A stretch of 64,000 nucleotides of DNA from Gammaproteobacteria bacterium (GTDB lineage Bacteria; Pseudomonadota; Gammaproteobacteria; SZUA-229), in contig WFMW01000057.1 of NCBI GenBank assembly GCA_015488885.1, positions 62,001-126,000 of the forward strand. The letters are read 5' to 3'. Below the pieces are notes generated by a model. It had not been told where the DNA came from. It worked only from the letters and a program-made list of their open reading frames with translations, and made no database searches. A program made the position numbers and the translations under genes. Below are positions 42,129 through 52,038 of this stretch, one piece after another. Within the stretch, counting starts at the first letter, position 1; every line of letters begins with the position of its first letter.

Positions 42129-43263
42129 GTTTCTGCCCTGCCATTAATTGCTGACGTTGTGCAATTAACATTGCACCTGCTCTGATCGGATCCAGGGCAA
42201 CTTTTTCACCCTGCATCAAACCGGACAAAACCACCCGGGAAGTCCCGCTTTTCCCACCCAGGCGTACATAGCGAAAACGAATCAGGCCATCACTTCCAAC
42301 AACATATACCGCTGTCACTTCGGAACGATAGGCAATACTTTTCTGTGGTATCATCAATGCCTGTTTTTCACCGGTAACCAGACCGACTTTAACAAACATA
42401 CCCGGAAACAGACCCTTGATACCTGCTGGCAGATCAAGGCGTACTTTAAAGGTATTGGAGGCTTTATCCGCAATAGGAAAGATGGTCATTTTTTCTGACT
42501 GAACGCGTATAGTTGAGCCGTTAATGGGGGCAGAAGTGTAGATATAAGCTTTCACATATTTACGTACTTTATTAATTAAACTTTGCGGCACATTAACATT
42601 GACGCGTAAATTTTCCAGTGAAAGCCCGGTCATTAATTTTGTTCCCGGCTGCACAGTCTCGCCGGTTTCAACATAGCGTTTTGTTACAATGCCATTATAA
42701 GGGGCTATGATGCGGGTATAGGATAATTGTTCACGCGCCTCCACCAGGCTGGCACGAGCTGCTTCCAGACGTGCTTTTGCAGCCGATAAATCATGAGTTG
42801 CCTGATCCATTTTTGCTTTGGAAACAACCTTTTTGGCAAACACATTTTTAATGCGTTTATAAGCATCCTGGGCACTGGATAAATGGGATTTGGCTTCTTT
42901 TTCACCCGCCAGGGCTTTTTTTAACTGCGCCTGCTGAGGTACATCATTCAGACGTATGATCAACGCACCTTTCTCTACATAATCGTCCACATCCGCCATG
43001 ATTTTCTCAATAGTGCCGTGTGTCTGCGCCGAAACGGTTGTTTTATTAATCGCCTCAACCTCGCCATCGAGACGAAATTCACGGTTAAATGTGTCCAGAC
43101 GAACGACAGCCGTTTTTAGCTTGCTGGCATCAACCGGCTTAACAGGCACCGATGATTCAGCCTTCACAAATTGAAAAACAGCAATGCTCAAACCTGTACC
43201 TACCAGCAATAATAGAAAGTACCGCCAGCTGTGTCGCGACATAGATCGTCTGTAGATTGCCAT
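42121..43263 (-). CDS. RND efflux periplasmic adaptor (membrane fusion) protein
   Basis: Biotinyl-lipoyl-like VSAQTHGTIEKIMADVDDYVEKGALI, coiled coil, IIAPYNGIVTKRYVETGETV. Confidence 0.94.
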   Translation of the reverse strand: MAIYRRSMSRHSWRYFLLLLVGTGLSIAVFQFVKAESSVPVKPVDASKLKTAVVRLDTFNREFRLDGEVEAINKTTVSAQTHGTIEKIMADVDDYVEKGALIIRLNDVPQQAQLKKALAGEKEAKSHLSSAQDAYKRIKNVFAKKVVSKAKMDQATHDLSAAKARLEAARASLVEAREQLSYTRIIAPYNGIVTKRYVETGETVQPGTKLMTGLSLENLRVNVNVPQSLINKVRKYVKAYIYTSAPINGSTIRVQSEKMTIFPIADKASNTFKVRLDLPAGIKGLFPGMFVKVGLVTGEKQALMIPQKSIAYRSEVTAVYVVGSDGLIRFRYVRLGGKSGTSRVVLSGLMQGEKVALDPIRAGAMLIAQRQQLMAGQKHD

Positions 43264-43486
43264 TATTTCACCCCGATATTATAAAAGCGTATAATAACAT
43301 ATATTAGATTTCTCTTATATAGAATATTTCTAACATACCCTGGTAGATAAAAAAGGATCTGGATCTGTCCGGGAACTAAACCGAATCAGGAGTAAGATAC
43401 GGATAGATTTTCCCATACATTCTGCGTTTCCAGGAAATAGCCAGGTAAACGACGCCATAAAAGACCTTTGCATTTTTCCATTAAGC

Positions 43487-44026
43487 TCACATGGAACTTA
43501 CAGTAGAAGAAATATCAGCTACTGAAGGCTGGTTTTCAAACTGCTTAATCAGATGACCAGAATATAAGCAATAACCCAGCCATTTATATAACAGACGATT
43601 AAGTTGCCATTTTATTTTTATTGCGGAAGCAGGTAAATGGTCATATTTCAGACGACCATGAAACAAATGACCTGTCAACACTTCAACCAGGCAGGCATCA
43701 TGATAAACACGGCAATGCAATTGTGGTTCAGCGATATAAACCGGTGGTTGCCGGTCCGGTTCGGCAAAATAATAGGTTAAAACAAAGGTAGTGGTATATT
43801 TTGTCTGTTCCAGTAAATGACAATGCAGATCAAGGCAGCCATCGACCCGTGAGACAGCATAGGATAATATTGTACTATTATGTTGATGATGTGGCGGTAT
43901 ATTTGCCTGTAAAGCAGGAATTAGCTTACGAATACGGATAAAATTATTTTCATACAGATCCATCAAACTGACAAAACCATGCGGTTCGACATCTTCACAG
44001 CCATAAGCCGTTTGTGAGCACTTCAA
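43487..44026 (-). CDS. DUF1249 (YqiB-like) protein
   Basis: GFVSLMDLYENNFIRIRKLIPAL ... YHDACLVEV. Confidence 0.75.
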   Translation of the reverse strand: MKCSQTAYGCEDVEPHGFVSLMDLYENNFIRIRKLIPALQANIPPHHQHNSTILSYAVSRVDGCLDLHCHLLEQTKYTTTFVLTYYFAEPDRQPPVYIAEPQLHCRVYHDACLVEVLTGHLFHGRLKYDHLPASAIKIKWQLNRLLYKWLGYCLYSGHLIKQFENQPSVADISSTVSSM

Positions 44027-44211
44027 AATATAAACTCAATTTGATTAAATGGAGTGCCATTATAGCCTGAATCCAGGATTTCAGGTGTTTTTAAGAAGAA
44101 CGTAGTTTATACAACAAGCAGCAAGTGATTCCGGTATAGTACCGTCAGAGTTTTACCGTTCCCGGCATCCTTTATAATTTAAGGTTAAACTAAGTAAAAT
44201 AGCCGTTATAT

Positions 44212-44298
44212 TGGTACCGGAGGCCGGACTTGAACCGGCACGCTATTGCTAGCATCGGATTTTGAATCCGACGTGTCTACCAATTCCACCACTCCGGC
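44212..44298 (-). tRNA. tRNA-Leu (CAA)
   Basis: Reverse complement GCCGGAGTGGTGGAATTGGTAGACACGTCGGATTCAAAATCCGATGCTAGCAATAGCGTGCCGGTTCAAGTCCGGCCTCCGGTACCA; long variable arm. Confidence 0.97.
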
Positions 44299-44361
44299 TT
44301 TTGTGCAGTAGCGAATTGTAGCGGAATTACTCAGCAGTTACAAAATAAAATAACCATTTAA

Positions 44362-44488
44362 CCAGGGTATCTCATAGAAATACTATAAATTTGTTTTAAC
44401 ACTATGACCAGGTTAATGGAGATTGGTATCAGTAAAGTACACTGTGTACCAACGTCGCTATACATTTTGGGGAAAATTTCAGCGGCCA
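44362..44488. repeat. Diverged partial copy of the left half of the 24170-24435 element
   Basis: TCTCATAGAAATACTATAAAT...ATTGGTATCAGTAAAGTACACTGTGTACC...CGCTATACATTTT matches TTTCATGGGAACGCTATAAAT...ATTGGTATTAGAAAAATACACTGTGTACC...CGCTATACCGTTTTT. Confidence 0.65.
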
Positions 44489-45379
44489 TTTTTACTTATA
44501 ATTTTAGCCTACAAAGGTTTCACATTGCTTTTTAAATTTTTAGCCAGGCAGGCTATTTTTATTTATCTTTTTATATTCTGCCTGTTAATAAGCTCATACC
44601 CTGCCAACGCAGGCCTGAGTTCTCTTAAATCTACCGCTGGTTTAACCAATTTCGCCTTTGCCAGTTACCTTGGTACGGGTTTTTATGTGTCATCAGGGCA
44701 AAAAGTTTTTGTCATACAACTACCTTTTGACCACACAATTAAACAAAAAACTGACACTGAGGCAGGCTGGGTATTAAAACTGCCGGTGACTTTCGGGTTG
44801 CTGGATTTTAACGGGCTCGAATCAGGAAACCTCCCAAACTTGAACCAAGTAGGCACTTTAACCTTCCTGCCAGGCATTGAATATCAATACCCGGTCACAC
44901 CAGAATGGACAGTGATTCCATTTGGCGATTATGGATTTGCCAGAGATTTAAATAATAAAACAAATATTCTAGTGACTGGTTTTGGCATTAAAAGTTATGT
45001 AAAAATCAACCATAAGGGAAACCAGGTCACCTTGGGTAATAAAATACTCTATGCGACAGAACATTCAAAAAACTCTGATCAGAATCCAGATTATGCACTG
45101 ATTGAAACCGGGCTGGATTATCAAATTCACACAGAACTAAATGCTGGCGGAAGGAATATTGACCTCAGTTTTTATTATATTAATTACTATTATCCAAATA
45201 ACCTGATTTTTCTTGCACAGACTAAAAACCCAATACGGGTTGGTAGTGCAAATGAAGTGGGTTTTAGCATAGCTAACTTGCCTGATTTTTTATTTTTAAA
45301 AAAACCACGATTGGGATTTGGTGTTCGCATAAGTAGCGGTGTCACCGTCTATCGTCTGCTTTATGGTCTGCCTTTTTAG
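44423..45379 (+). CDS. Predicted outer-membrane beta-barrel-like protein (TTG start; true start may be TTG at 44525)
   Basis: Signal-like FLARQAIFIYLFIFCLLISSYPANAG then amphipathic beta pattern ending in F; no in-frame ATG near the start. Confidence 0.65.
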   Translation: MVSVKYTVYQRRYTFWGKFQRPFLLIILAYKGFTLLFKFLARQAIFIYLFIFCLLISSYPANAGLSSLKSTAGLTNFAFASYLGTGFYVSSGQKVFVIQLPFDHTIKQKTDTEAGWVLKLPVTFGLLDFNGLESGNLPNLNQVGTLTFLPGIEYQYPVTPEWTVIPFGDYGFARDLNNKTNILVTGFGIKSYVKINHKGNQVTLGNKILYATEHSKNSDQNPDYALIETGLDYQIHTELNAGGRNIDLSFYYINYYYPNNLIFLAQTKNPIRVGSANEVGFSIANLPDFLFLKKPRLGFGVRISSGVTVYRLLYGLPF

Positions 45380-45458
45380 GCTTAAGGGCACTTCTATTAA
45401 TATCAGCAGCTATACTATTGAAAATAATTATGGATTTTTTGTGATGTTTTAGTACAAT

Positions 45459-45488
45459 CTAGTTATATACAGACTAGTTATATACAGA
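45459..45488. repeat. 15-bp tandem duplication CTAGTTATATACAGA x2
   Basis: Read directly from sequence. Confidence 0.95.
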
Positions 45489-45597
45489 GATTTTTGCAGT
45501 ATTCAGTTTCTAATGAAAAACAGAGAGACTTTAGCTTTTTTTACTTATGATTGTATCTTGCAAAGATTTCAAATACTAATAAAACGGGAGAGATTTT

Positions 45598-46113
45598 ATG
45601 GCAACCCAGGCCCCACCACAAACAGATACACTGGCACCCAATGAACGTCGGGAACGTGCCAGAAAAGAAATCAAACAGCTTATTGAAAATAGAAACACGG
45701 TTCTCGGCCAGTACTATAGTCTGATTGAACAGATCGAAGATATGGATAATCCCGATCATACACAGGAGTCATTACAGGAATTCTGTCAGGAACTGGTTGA
45801 TTACCTTGCTATCGGCCATTTTGAACTCTATCGCCGCATTGAAGAAGGCAATGAACGTCGCGATGAAATAATAAAACTGGCGCAGAAAATTATGCCGGTA
45901 ATTTCAACAACGACACAGGTCGCTGTTGCGTTTAATGACCGCTATGATCATAATACGCAATTTGATAAAACGCTAATAAAACAATTACCTGCTCAACTCA
46001 CTCAACTTGGTGAACATCTTGCCACACGTATTGACCTTGAGGATAAGCTAATTAATACGCTCCTGAACAGCTCAAACTCAAACCAGGCAAACCTGCAAGC
46101 AGCGAGTCTTTAA
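45598..46113 (+). CDS. Rsd/AlgQ-family anti-sigma70 regulator
   Basis: ERARKEIKQLIENRNTVLGQYYSLI...LQEFCQELVDYLAIGHFELYRRI. Confidence 0.85.
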   Translation: MATQAPPQTDTLAPNERRERARKEIKQLIENRNTVLGQYYSLIEQIEDMDNPDHTQESLQEFCQELVDYLAIGHFELYRRIEEGNERRDEIIKLAQKIMPVISTTTQVAVAFNDRYDHNTQFDKTLIKQLPAQLTQLGEHLATRIDLEDKLINTLLNSSNSNQANLQAASL

Positions 46114-46152
46114 AACTGGAAGAATGTCGTTGATAAGGCATTCAAACATCAA

Positions 46153-48384
46153 TTATCCACGCAGTTTTACTTGCAGGATTTCGTCGTCAAAGGCGATACC
46201 CCAGCTGCGGTGCAGAGGTTTACGTCGAAAATCTTCAGTCATGGTTATTGAAGTTATTTCTCTCACCGCATACTGCTGTTGCAGTGCTTTAGCCAGTTTA
46301 AATTTTCTGGCATTGGTGGAAAAGATCAAACACCCCTGCGGTTGTAGCAGATGCATCGTCAAACTGATCAATTCACCGTGATCACGCTGAATATCAAAGC
46401 TATTCTGCATTTTTGTTGAATTGGAAAAAGTAGGCGGATCAAGAAAAATTAAATCATATAACTTGCCAGCACGTTTTGCCTCCCATAACCACTGTGTACA
46501 ATCGGCGCGAATGAATGCGTGATTAATAACAGATTGTTTTCGCCCATTGAACCCATTCAAACGTAAATTTTCTTCTGCCCATTGAAGATAGGTATTCGAC
46601 ATATCAACTGTTGTGGTCGAGGTTGCACCACCAGCAGCGGCATAGACAGTAGCACTACCAGTATAGGCAAATAAATTAAGAAATTTACTGCCTGCCGCCA
46701 GCCGATAGATTAACTGGCGTGTCTTACGGTGATCAGCAAACAGACCGGTATCCAGATAGTCATAAAGATTGATAATAAATTTCAGGCCTGATTCATGAAC
46801 AATTAACCGTTTGTGTTTATTATCCAGTTGTTGATACTGGGATTTTCCTGATTGTTTTTTTCTTACCTTCAGTACAATTCTATCCGCTTCTACATCAAGT
46901 GTTTGCGCAATAACATCTAGCACATCAGTTAATCGTCGAAAGGCTTTTGACTGATTAACGGTTTTTGGTGCGGCATATTCCTGCACATGGATCCAGCCTT
47001 CATAGCGATCTATGGCAACCGCATACTGTGGAATATCGGCATCATAAATCCGGTAACAGCTGATATGATTTTTCCGCGCCCACTTTGTCAAATGTTTATT
47101 ATTTTTTTTCAACCGGTTGACGAACATCTGTACATATTCGTTAACCTCCTTATGTGGTGAAAACAATCTGGTTTCAGCCTGCCTGCTATCCAGATTACTG
47201 CCCGAGACAGCTTTATCATCACGATGATTATCATTAATGTGATATTGATAAAGCGTACATTTAATCGCACCATTAAAAAGTGTATTTTTATGAAAGGCAC
47301 GTAAACCAATACTTTTTGCCAGCTCGTCTTCTGCGGTAAAAATGGCCGCTGTCCAGCCGGGAAAGAACTGTTTCAAATTTTTTCCCAGGCGTAAATATAA
47401 TGTGCGTAACTGCTGGATCTGACCGAGGCGTTTACCATAAGGCGGATTACTGATTACCAGTCCCTGCCCGGCAGGTAGAAAAGGAATAGTTTTGCTGGTG
47501 TCGGCAAGTTCGAGTTTAATCTGTGCAGAAAAACCGGCAGCAGCGATATTTTTTTCTGCAATGTCTAATACCTGTTTAACATAGTCACAGCCGACTATAA
47601 CCGGTAAATCTTTTATACGTTGCGCCAGCCCCTGCTCTGCCTGTTGATGTAGCAGTGACCATAAATCAGCATCAAACTGTTTCCAGCCTAAAAAACCATA
47701 ATAATCACGTAATAGACCCGGTGCCATGTTTGCGGCTATCATTGCCCCTTCAATTAATAACGTACCACTTCCGCACATTGGATCAAACAATGGTTGCTTA
47801 TTGTCGGCAAAATCCTGCCATTTTGCCCGGTATAACATGGCTGCAGCCAGGGTTTCACGTAATGGTGCTGTGCCCGCACTCTGCCGATAAGCACGCATAT
47901 GGAGTGGCTCACCAGAAAGATCAAGATAGGCAATGCACTCACGCTCACTTAAATAAACATTAATACGAATAGAAGGATGTTCCCGGCTAACATCAGGGCG
48001 ACTTCCACAGGTTTCCTTAAACTGATCGACAATCGCATCCTTAATACGCAAGGTTGCATAATGACTATTTTTGATTGCAGGATGAGAGCTAAAACAGTCA
48101 ATGGCAAAATCATCGGTTACGGTCATATGCGCTGACCAGTCAATCATTTTTATGGCTGCATATAAATCATCTTCACTGTTAACTGAAAAATCGCTCAGTT
48201 TTAATAATATACGGCTGGCTACCCGTGACCATAAACAGGCCAGGTAGGCCTGTCTCATTTCACCTTCAAAATGGACGCCCCCGTTGCCTGTTTTTATCTC
48301 GGTGATACCAAGCCCTGTCAATTCAGCAACCAGAATATCTTCCAGCCCTTTTGAACAACTGGCAAAAAATAGATGATTTTTCAT
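46153..48384 (-). CDS. rlmKL: Bifunctional 23S rRNA m2G2445 / m7G2069 methyltransferase
   Basis: THUMP domain, FDPMCGSGTLLIEGAMIA, ISNPPYGKRLG, second MTase FLNLFAYTGSATVYAAAGGA, FLDPPTFSNS. Confidence 0.96.
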   Translation of the reverse strand: MKNHLFFASCSKGLEDILVAELTGLGITEIKTGNGGVHFEGEMRQAYLACLWSRVASRILLKLSDFSVNSEDDLYAAIKMIDWSAHMTVTDDFAIDCFSSHPAIKNSHYATLRIKDAIVDQFKETCGSRPDVSREHPSIRINVYLSERECIAYLDLSGEPLHMRAYRQSAGTAPLRETLAAAMLYRAKWQDFADNKQPLFDPMCGSGTLLIEGAMIAANMAPGLLRDYYGFLGWKQFDADLWSLLHQQAEQGLAQRIKDLPVIVGCDYVKQVLDIAEKNIAAAGFSAQIKLELADTSKTIPFLPAGQGLVISNPPYGKRLGQIQQLRTLYLRLGKNLKQFFPGWTAAIFTAEDELAKSIGLRAFHKNTLFNGAIKCTLYQYHINDNHRDDKAVSGSNLDSRQAETRLFSPHKEVNEYVQMFVNRLKKNNKHLTKWARKNHISCYRIYDADIPQYAVAIDRYEGWIHVQEYAAPKTVNQSKAFRRLTDVLDVIAQTLDVEADRIVLKVRKKQSGKSQYQQLDNKHKRLIVHESGLKFIINLYDYLDTGLFADHRKTRQLIYRLAAGSKFLNLFAYTGSATVYAAAGGATSTTTVDMSNTYLQWAEENLRLNGFNGRKQSVINHAFIRADCTQWLWEAKRAGKLYDLIFLDPPTFSNSTKMQNSFDIQRDHGELISLTMHLLQPQGCLIFSTNARKFKLAKALQQQYAVREITSITMTEDFRRKPLHRSWGIAFDDEILQVKLRG

Positions 48385-48544
48385 GATTGATAATTTTTCA
48401 TAATTTACATGAATCGCCAGGTAATAAGACAGGAAAACTGTTGCGCACAGGAAAAGTTAACTGGTCTTTTTCACAGATAAATATTTTCTGCTTGCGCACA
48501 AAATGCAATGGCCCTTTACATAATGGGCAAACAATGACTGAAAG

Positions 48545-48580
48545 TAATTTTTTATTCATAAATAATTTTTTATTCATAAA
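48545..48580. repeat. 18-bp perfect tandem duplication TAATTTTTTATTCATAAA x2
   Basis: Read directly from sequence. Confidence 0.95.
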
Positions 48581-48600
48581 AATGTCTAAAATCGATTAAA

Positions 48601-48776
48601 AGTCCAGGAGTTTGTCGGTCTTAATCAATCATAGCGAGGGAAAGCCGATTTGAGGCAGATTTTTCGTTATTTTACCACTGGTTACCACGCGGAGCATAGG
48701 AACCAGTGCACGGGAAACATATCCAAATTCGGCTTTTACACAGTTAGCTTGCATTAAGTCCGACAGATTCCTGGCT
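48601..48776. mobile_element. ~176-bp imperfect palindromic MITE-like element
   Basis: AGTCCAGGAGTTTGTCGGTCTTAAT (48601-48625) pairs with ATTAAGTCCGACAGATTCCTGGCT (48753-48776); inner AAGCCGATTTG / CAAATTCGGCTT and CACTGGTT / AACCAGTG also pair. Confidence 0.75.
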
Positions 48777-48802
48777 ATTAACAAGTTCTGTTATAAAACA
48801 GA

Positions 48803-49807
48803 TCATTCACTACCGGTGATAAGATTTTCCAGCCGCCAGGCCATAAACCGGGTTAACGCATCACTCCAGTGCGCTTTAACCGGTAGATACCAGAACTGAG
48901 CGTGGGTATGCTGTTGCTGTATCAATGGCCGACACTTCACCGCGTCCTTTTCTGTCATGATAACCGTTTTCCCCTGCCAGCTGTTTATATCTTCCAGCGT
49001 ATAAACATAATGATCCGCATAGGCACGGGGTTCTATATCCATCCCCTGTTGTTGTAACAGGCGAAAGAAACGTGAGGGCTGGCCAATACCAGCAACAGCG
49101 ATAACCCGCTGGTGTTTCAATATACTCAAAGGTTGTTGTTCAGCATTGAGTAAATTAACTATCAGCGAAAAATCAAGTTGATAAAACAGCTTGTCTTTAC
49201 TTTCCCATTCAGTGCCATCAGGGATGCCATTATAAATAACAAGATCAACCTCTTGCAGACGTCTGACTGGCTCACGCAATGGCCCCGCAGGCAGACAGAA
49301 ACCGTTGCCATGCTTTATCTGTGCATCAACAACAGCAATTTCCATTGTCCGCGCCAGATGATAATGCTGTAAGCCGTCATCTGCTAACACAATATCGCAG
49401 TCATGACTGGACAGTAGATAGTCAACGGCTGCTGCCCGGTCAGCGCCAATCACCACCGGACAGGCAGTACGTTGATAAATCATTAAAGGTTCGTCACCAA
49501 CATCTACTGCCAGATCAGATGAGCTTAAAGCATGAACGGTTTTTATCCGCCCGCCATAGCCTCGACTAACCACACCGGGTTTTCTGCCCTGCTGAGTAAG
49601 ATAATCACAAATTGAAATAAGCAACGGTGTTTTACCACTACCACCAACACTGATATTACCAATAATTACCACCGGCGTGGTAAACACAACCGGTTTAAGC
49701 ATGCCACTGGTATAACTGAAGCGACGTATAAAACCCAGCACACAGAACACCACCGAAACCGGCCACAGCAACCAGGCCAGTGTATTTCGTCTATACCAGA
49801 ATTTCAT
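48803..49807 (-). CDS. lpxK: Tetraacyldisaccharide 4'-kinase
   Basis: MKFWYRRNTLAWLLWPVS start at 49807; VVIIGNISVGGSGKTPLLI; VVSRGYGG; LADDGLQHY. Confidence 0.95.
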   Translation of the reverse strand: MKFWYRRNTLAWLLWPVSVVFCVLGFIRRFSYTSGMLKPVVFTTPVVIIGNISVGGSGKTPLLISICDYLTQQGRKPGVVSRGYGGRIKTVHALSSSDLAVDVGDEPLMIYQRTACPVVIGADRAAAVDYLLSSHDCDIVLADDGLQHYHLARTMEIAVVDAQIKHGNGFCLPAGPLREPVRRLQEVDLVIYNGIPDGTEWESKDKLFYQLDFSLIVNLLNAEQQPLSILKHQRVIAVAGIGQPSRFFRLLQQQGMDIEPRAYADHYVYTLEDINSWQGKTVIMTEKDAVKCRPLIQQQHTHAQFWYLPVKAHWSDALTRFMAWRLENLITGSE

Positions 49808-51602
49808 CAGGCGGCTGGTAGGATGCATCTTTAAACTGAATACGATGCAATGAGGCATAGTGCGCATTGAGCACTAATAACTCATCGTGCGTACCTGATT
49901 CTACAATTCTTCCCTGATCCATCACCATAATAATATCGGCATTTTCGATGGTTGAGAGGCGATGAGCAATCACCAGCGTGGTGCGATTTTTCATCAGATT
50001 TTCCAGCGATGCCTGTATATAGCGTTCCGATTCGGTATCCAGCGACGAAGTAGCTTCATCCAGAATTAATACCGGCGCATTTTTCAGCAACGCGCGGGCA
50101 ATCGCAATTCGCTGACGCTGACCGCCCGATAACATCACTCCGCGTTCACCGACCATGGTATCGAAACCGTCTGCTGATTTACTGATAAAATCTGTGGCAT
50201 AGGCTGCCTTGGCGGCGGCTTCAATCTGTGCCTGACTGGCATCTTTCATTTGTCCATAGGCAATATTATGTTTGATAGTATCGTTAAACAACACCACATC
50301 CTGACCCACATAGGAGATATGTGAGCGCAAATTCTGCAGTGTATAATCCTGAATATTATGCCCATCGAGGGTGATCTCACCCTCCTCGATTTCATACAGG
50401 CGTGGAATCAAATTAAGCAGGGTTGACTTGCCGCTGCCTGAGCGACCCACAATCGCCACTGTCTGACCAGCGTTAATAGTAAAGTTAATGTTCTCAAGCG
50501 CGTTTTTCTTTGCCCGCTGATATTTAAAATTAAGCTGTTTAAACGCAAGCTCACCCTTAACCCGGTTAGCTTCATATTGCCCGGTATCTTTTTCTTTTTC
50601 CAGATCAATAAAATCAAAAATACTCTGTGCCGCTGCAATACCACGCTGCAGGTCACTGACCACTGCGGTGATTGCCTTAACCGACGGCATCAACATAAAT
50701 ATTGCCGCCAGAAATGACATAAAAGTACCCACAGTAATTTTTTCAATCATCCCTGGCAGGGTTGCCAGATAAATAAGTACAGCCAGTGCACAGGCAACAA
50801 TTAACTGTACAATAGGCTGACTCAGAGCGGTGGTCATTTGCATCTTTAGATTTTGGTGACGGTTTAAGCTATTAACCTGATCAAACTGTTGCTTTTCATA
50901 CTGCTGGCCACCAAATATTTTTACCACCTGGTTACCTTTAATGGCTTCTTCCAGCACACGGGAAACATCCCCCATACTACCCTGAATATGCTGACTGATA
51001 CGGCGAAAACGTTTTGATACCCAGACAATCAGCAAAGTGACTACTGGCATTACCACAATAAACAATAATGACAATAATGCATTTAAATAAATCATCCACG
51101 ACAGTAAACCGATAATAGTAAGTGTGTCACGGATAAAAACCGTAACAGCATGGGTTGAAGCATGCGCCACCTGCTCAACATCATAGGTAAATTTTGACAT
51201 TAACTCACCGGTGGTTGAACGATCATAGAAATATTTGGGCATGCTCAGCAACTTGTCCAGCATTTCATTACGCAATATATAAATCACATTGCGGCCAATC
51301 AGACTCATACCATAAGTAGCGGCAAAGGCACCCAGTGTTCTTATCAGATAAATACCAATCAATGCCAGAGGTACCCATTTTATGGTAGTGGGATCACGGT
51401 GTACAAAACTGCCATCCATTAGCGGTTTCATTAAAGCCGTAAATGCGGTTGATGACAGGGCTATAATCACCATGCCAATAATCGCCAGCGCAAAAATTTT
51501 CCAATAGACGAAAGTATATCGTAATAGTCGAAGATAAATATCAAGCCCAAACTGTTTTTTTTGCTGATCAACCTTTTTTTGGCTTATGGATTGTTCTAAC
51601 AT
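49791..51602 (-). CDS. msbA: Lipid A export ATP-binding/permease MsbA
   Basis: ABC exporter; VAIVGRSGSGKSTLLNLIPRLY, LSGGQRQRIAIARALLKNAPVLILDEATSSLD; next to lpxK. Confidence 0.95.
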   Translation of the reverse strand: MLEQSISQKKVDQQKKQFGLDIYLRLLRYTFVYWKIFALAIIGMVIIALSSTAFTALMKPLMDGSFVHRDPTTIKWVPLALIGIYLIRTLGAFAATYGMSLIGRNVIYILRNEMLDKLLSMPKYFYDRSTTGELMSKFTYDVEQVAHASTHAVTVFIRDTLTIIGLLSWMIYLNALLSLLFIVVMPVVTLLIVWVSKRFRRISQHIQGSMGDVSRVLEEAIKGNQVVKIFGGQQYEKQQFDQVNSLNRHQNLKMQMTTALSQPIVQLIVACALAVLIYLATLPGMIEKITVGTFMSFLAAIFMLMPSVKAITAVVSDLQRGIAAAQSIFDFIDLEKEKDTGQYEANRVKGELAFKQLNFKYQRAKKNALENINFTINAGQTVAIVGRSGSGKSTLLNLIPRLYEIEEGEITLDGHNIQDYTLQNLRSHISYVGQDVVLFNDTIKHNIAYGQMKDASQAQIEAAAKAAYATDFISKSADGFDTMVGERGVMLSGGQRQRIAIARALLKNAPVLILDEATSSLDTESERYIQASLENLMKNRTTLVIAHRLSTIENADIIMVMDQGRIVESGTHDELLVLNAHYASLHRIQFKDASYQPPDEILV

Positions 51603-51606
51603 AATA

Positions 51607-52038
51607 TTATTTATTCTCTACCGTTGCGATGGAAAGCCGGGTTATTCCCAGTTGTGAGATAGCATCCATCGCCCGCACTACAGACTCATGTGTCGTTTTT
51701 CCATCGGCACGCAAAATAATATGCTGTTTTTTAATTGCCGCAGGGGTTTTATTACCTAGTGTCTTGCTTAATGCCAGCTTCAATGTTTGTAAAGTTGTAT
51801 TTACCAGTTGACGATTATTGATATAATATTTTCCTTTTGCATCAATCGTCAGTACGATAGCATCATCCTGTACCCGTGTGGCTTTTGCTGAGGCTTCTGG
51901 CAGGTTAACTTTTAATTTTGCATTTCGGTCAAACGTTGTTGAAACCATAAAAAAAATCAGCAATAAAAACACCACATCAATTAATGGCGTTAAATTGATG
52001 TCGATATTTTCTTCCTTATGATGAGGACGTAAATTCAT
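51607..52038 (-). CDS. exbD: Biopolymer transport protein ExbD/TolR family
   Basis: INLTPLIDVVFLLLIFFMVSTTF. Confidence 0.93.
   Translation of the reverse strand: MNLRPHHKEENIDINLTPLIDVVFLLLIFFMVSTTFDRNAKLKVNLPEASAKATRVQDDAIVLTIDAKGKYYINNRQLVNTTLQTLKLALSKTLGNKTPAAIKKQHIILRADGKTTHESVVRAMDAISQLGITRLSIATVENK

Noticed and set aside
38889-43263. RND permease plus adaptor as a novel system
   Set aside because: Ordinary two-gene RND efflux unit; an absent outer-membrane factor is common
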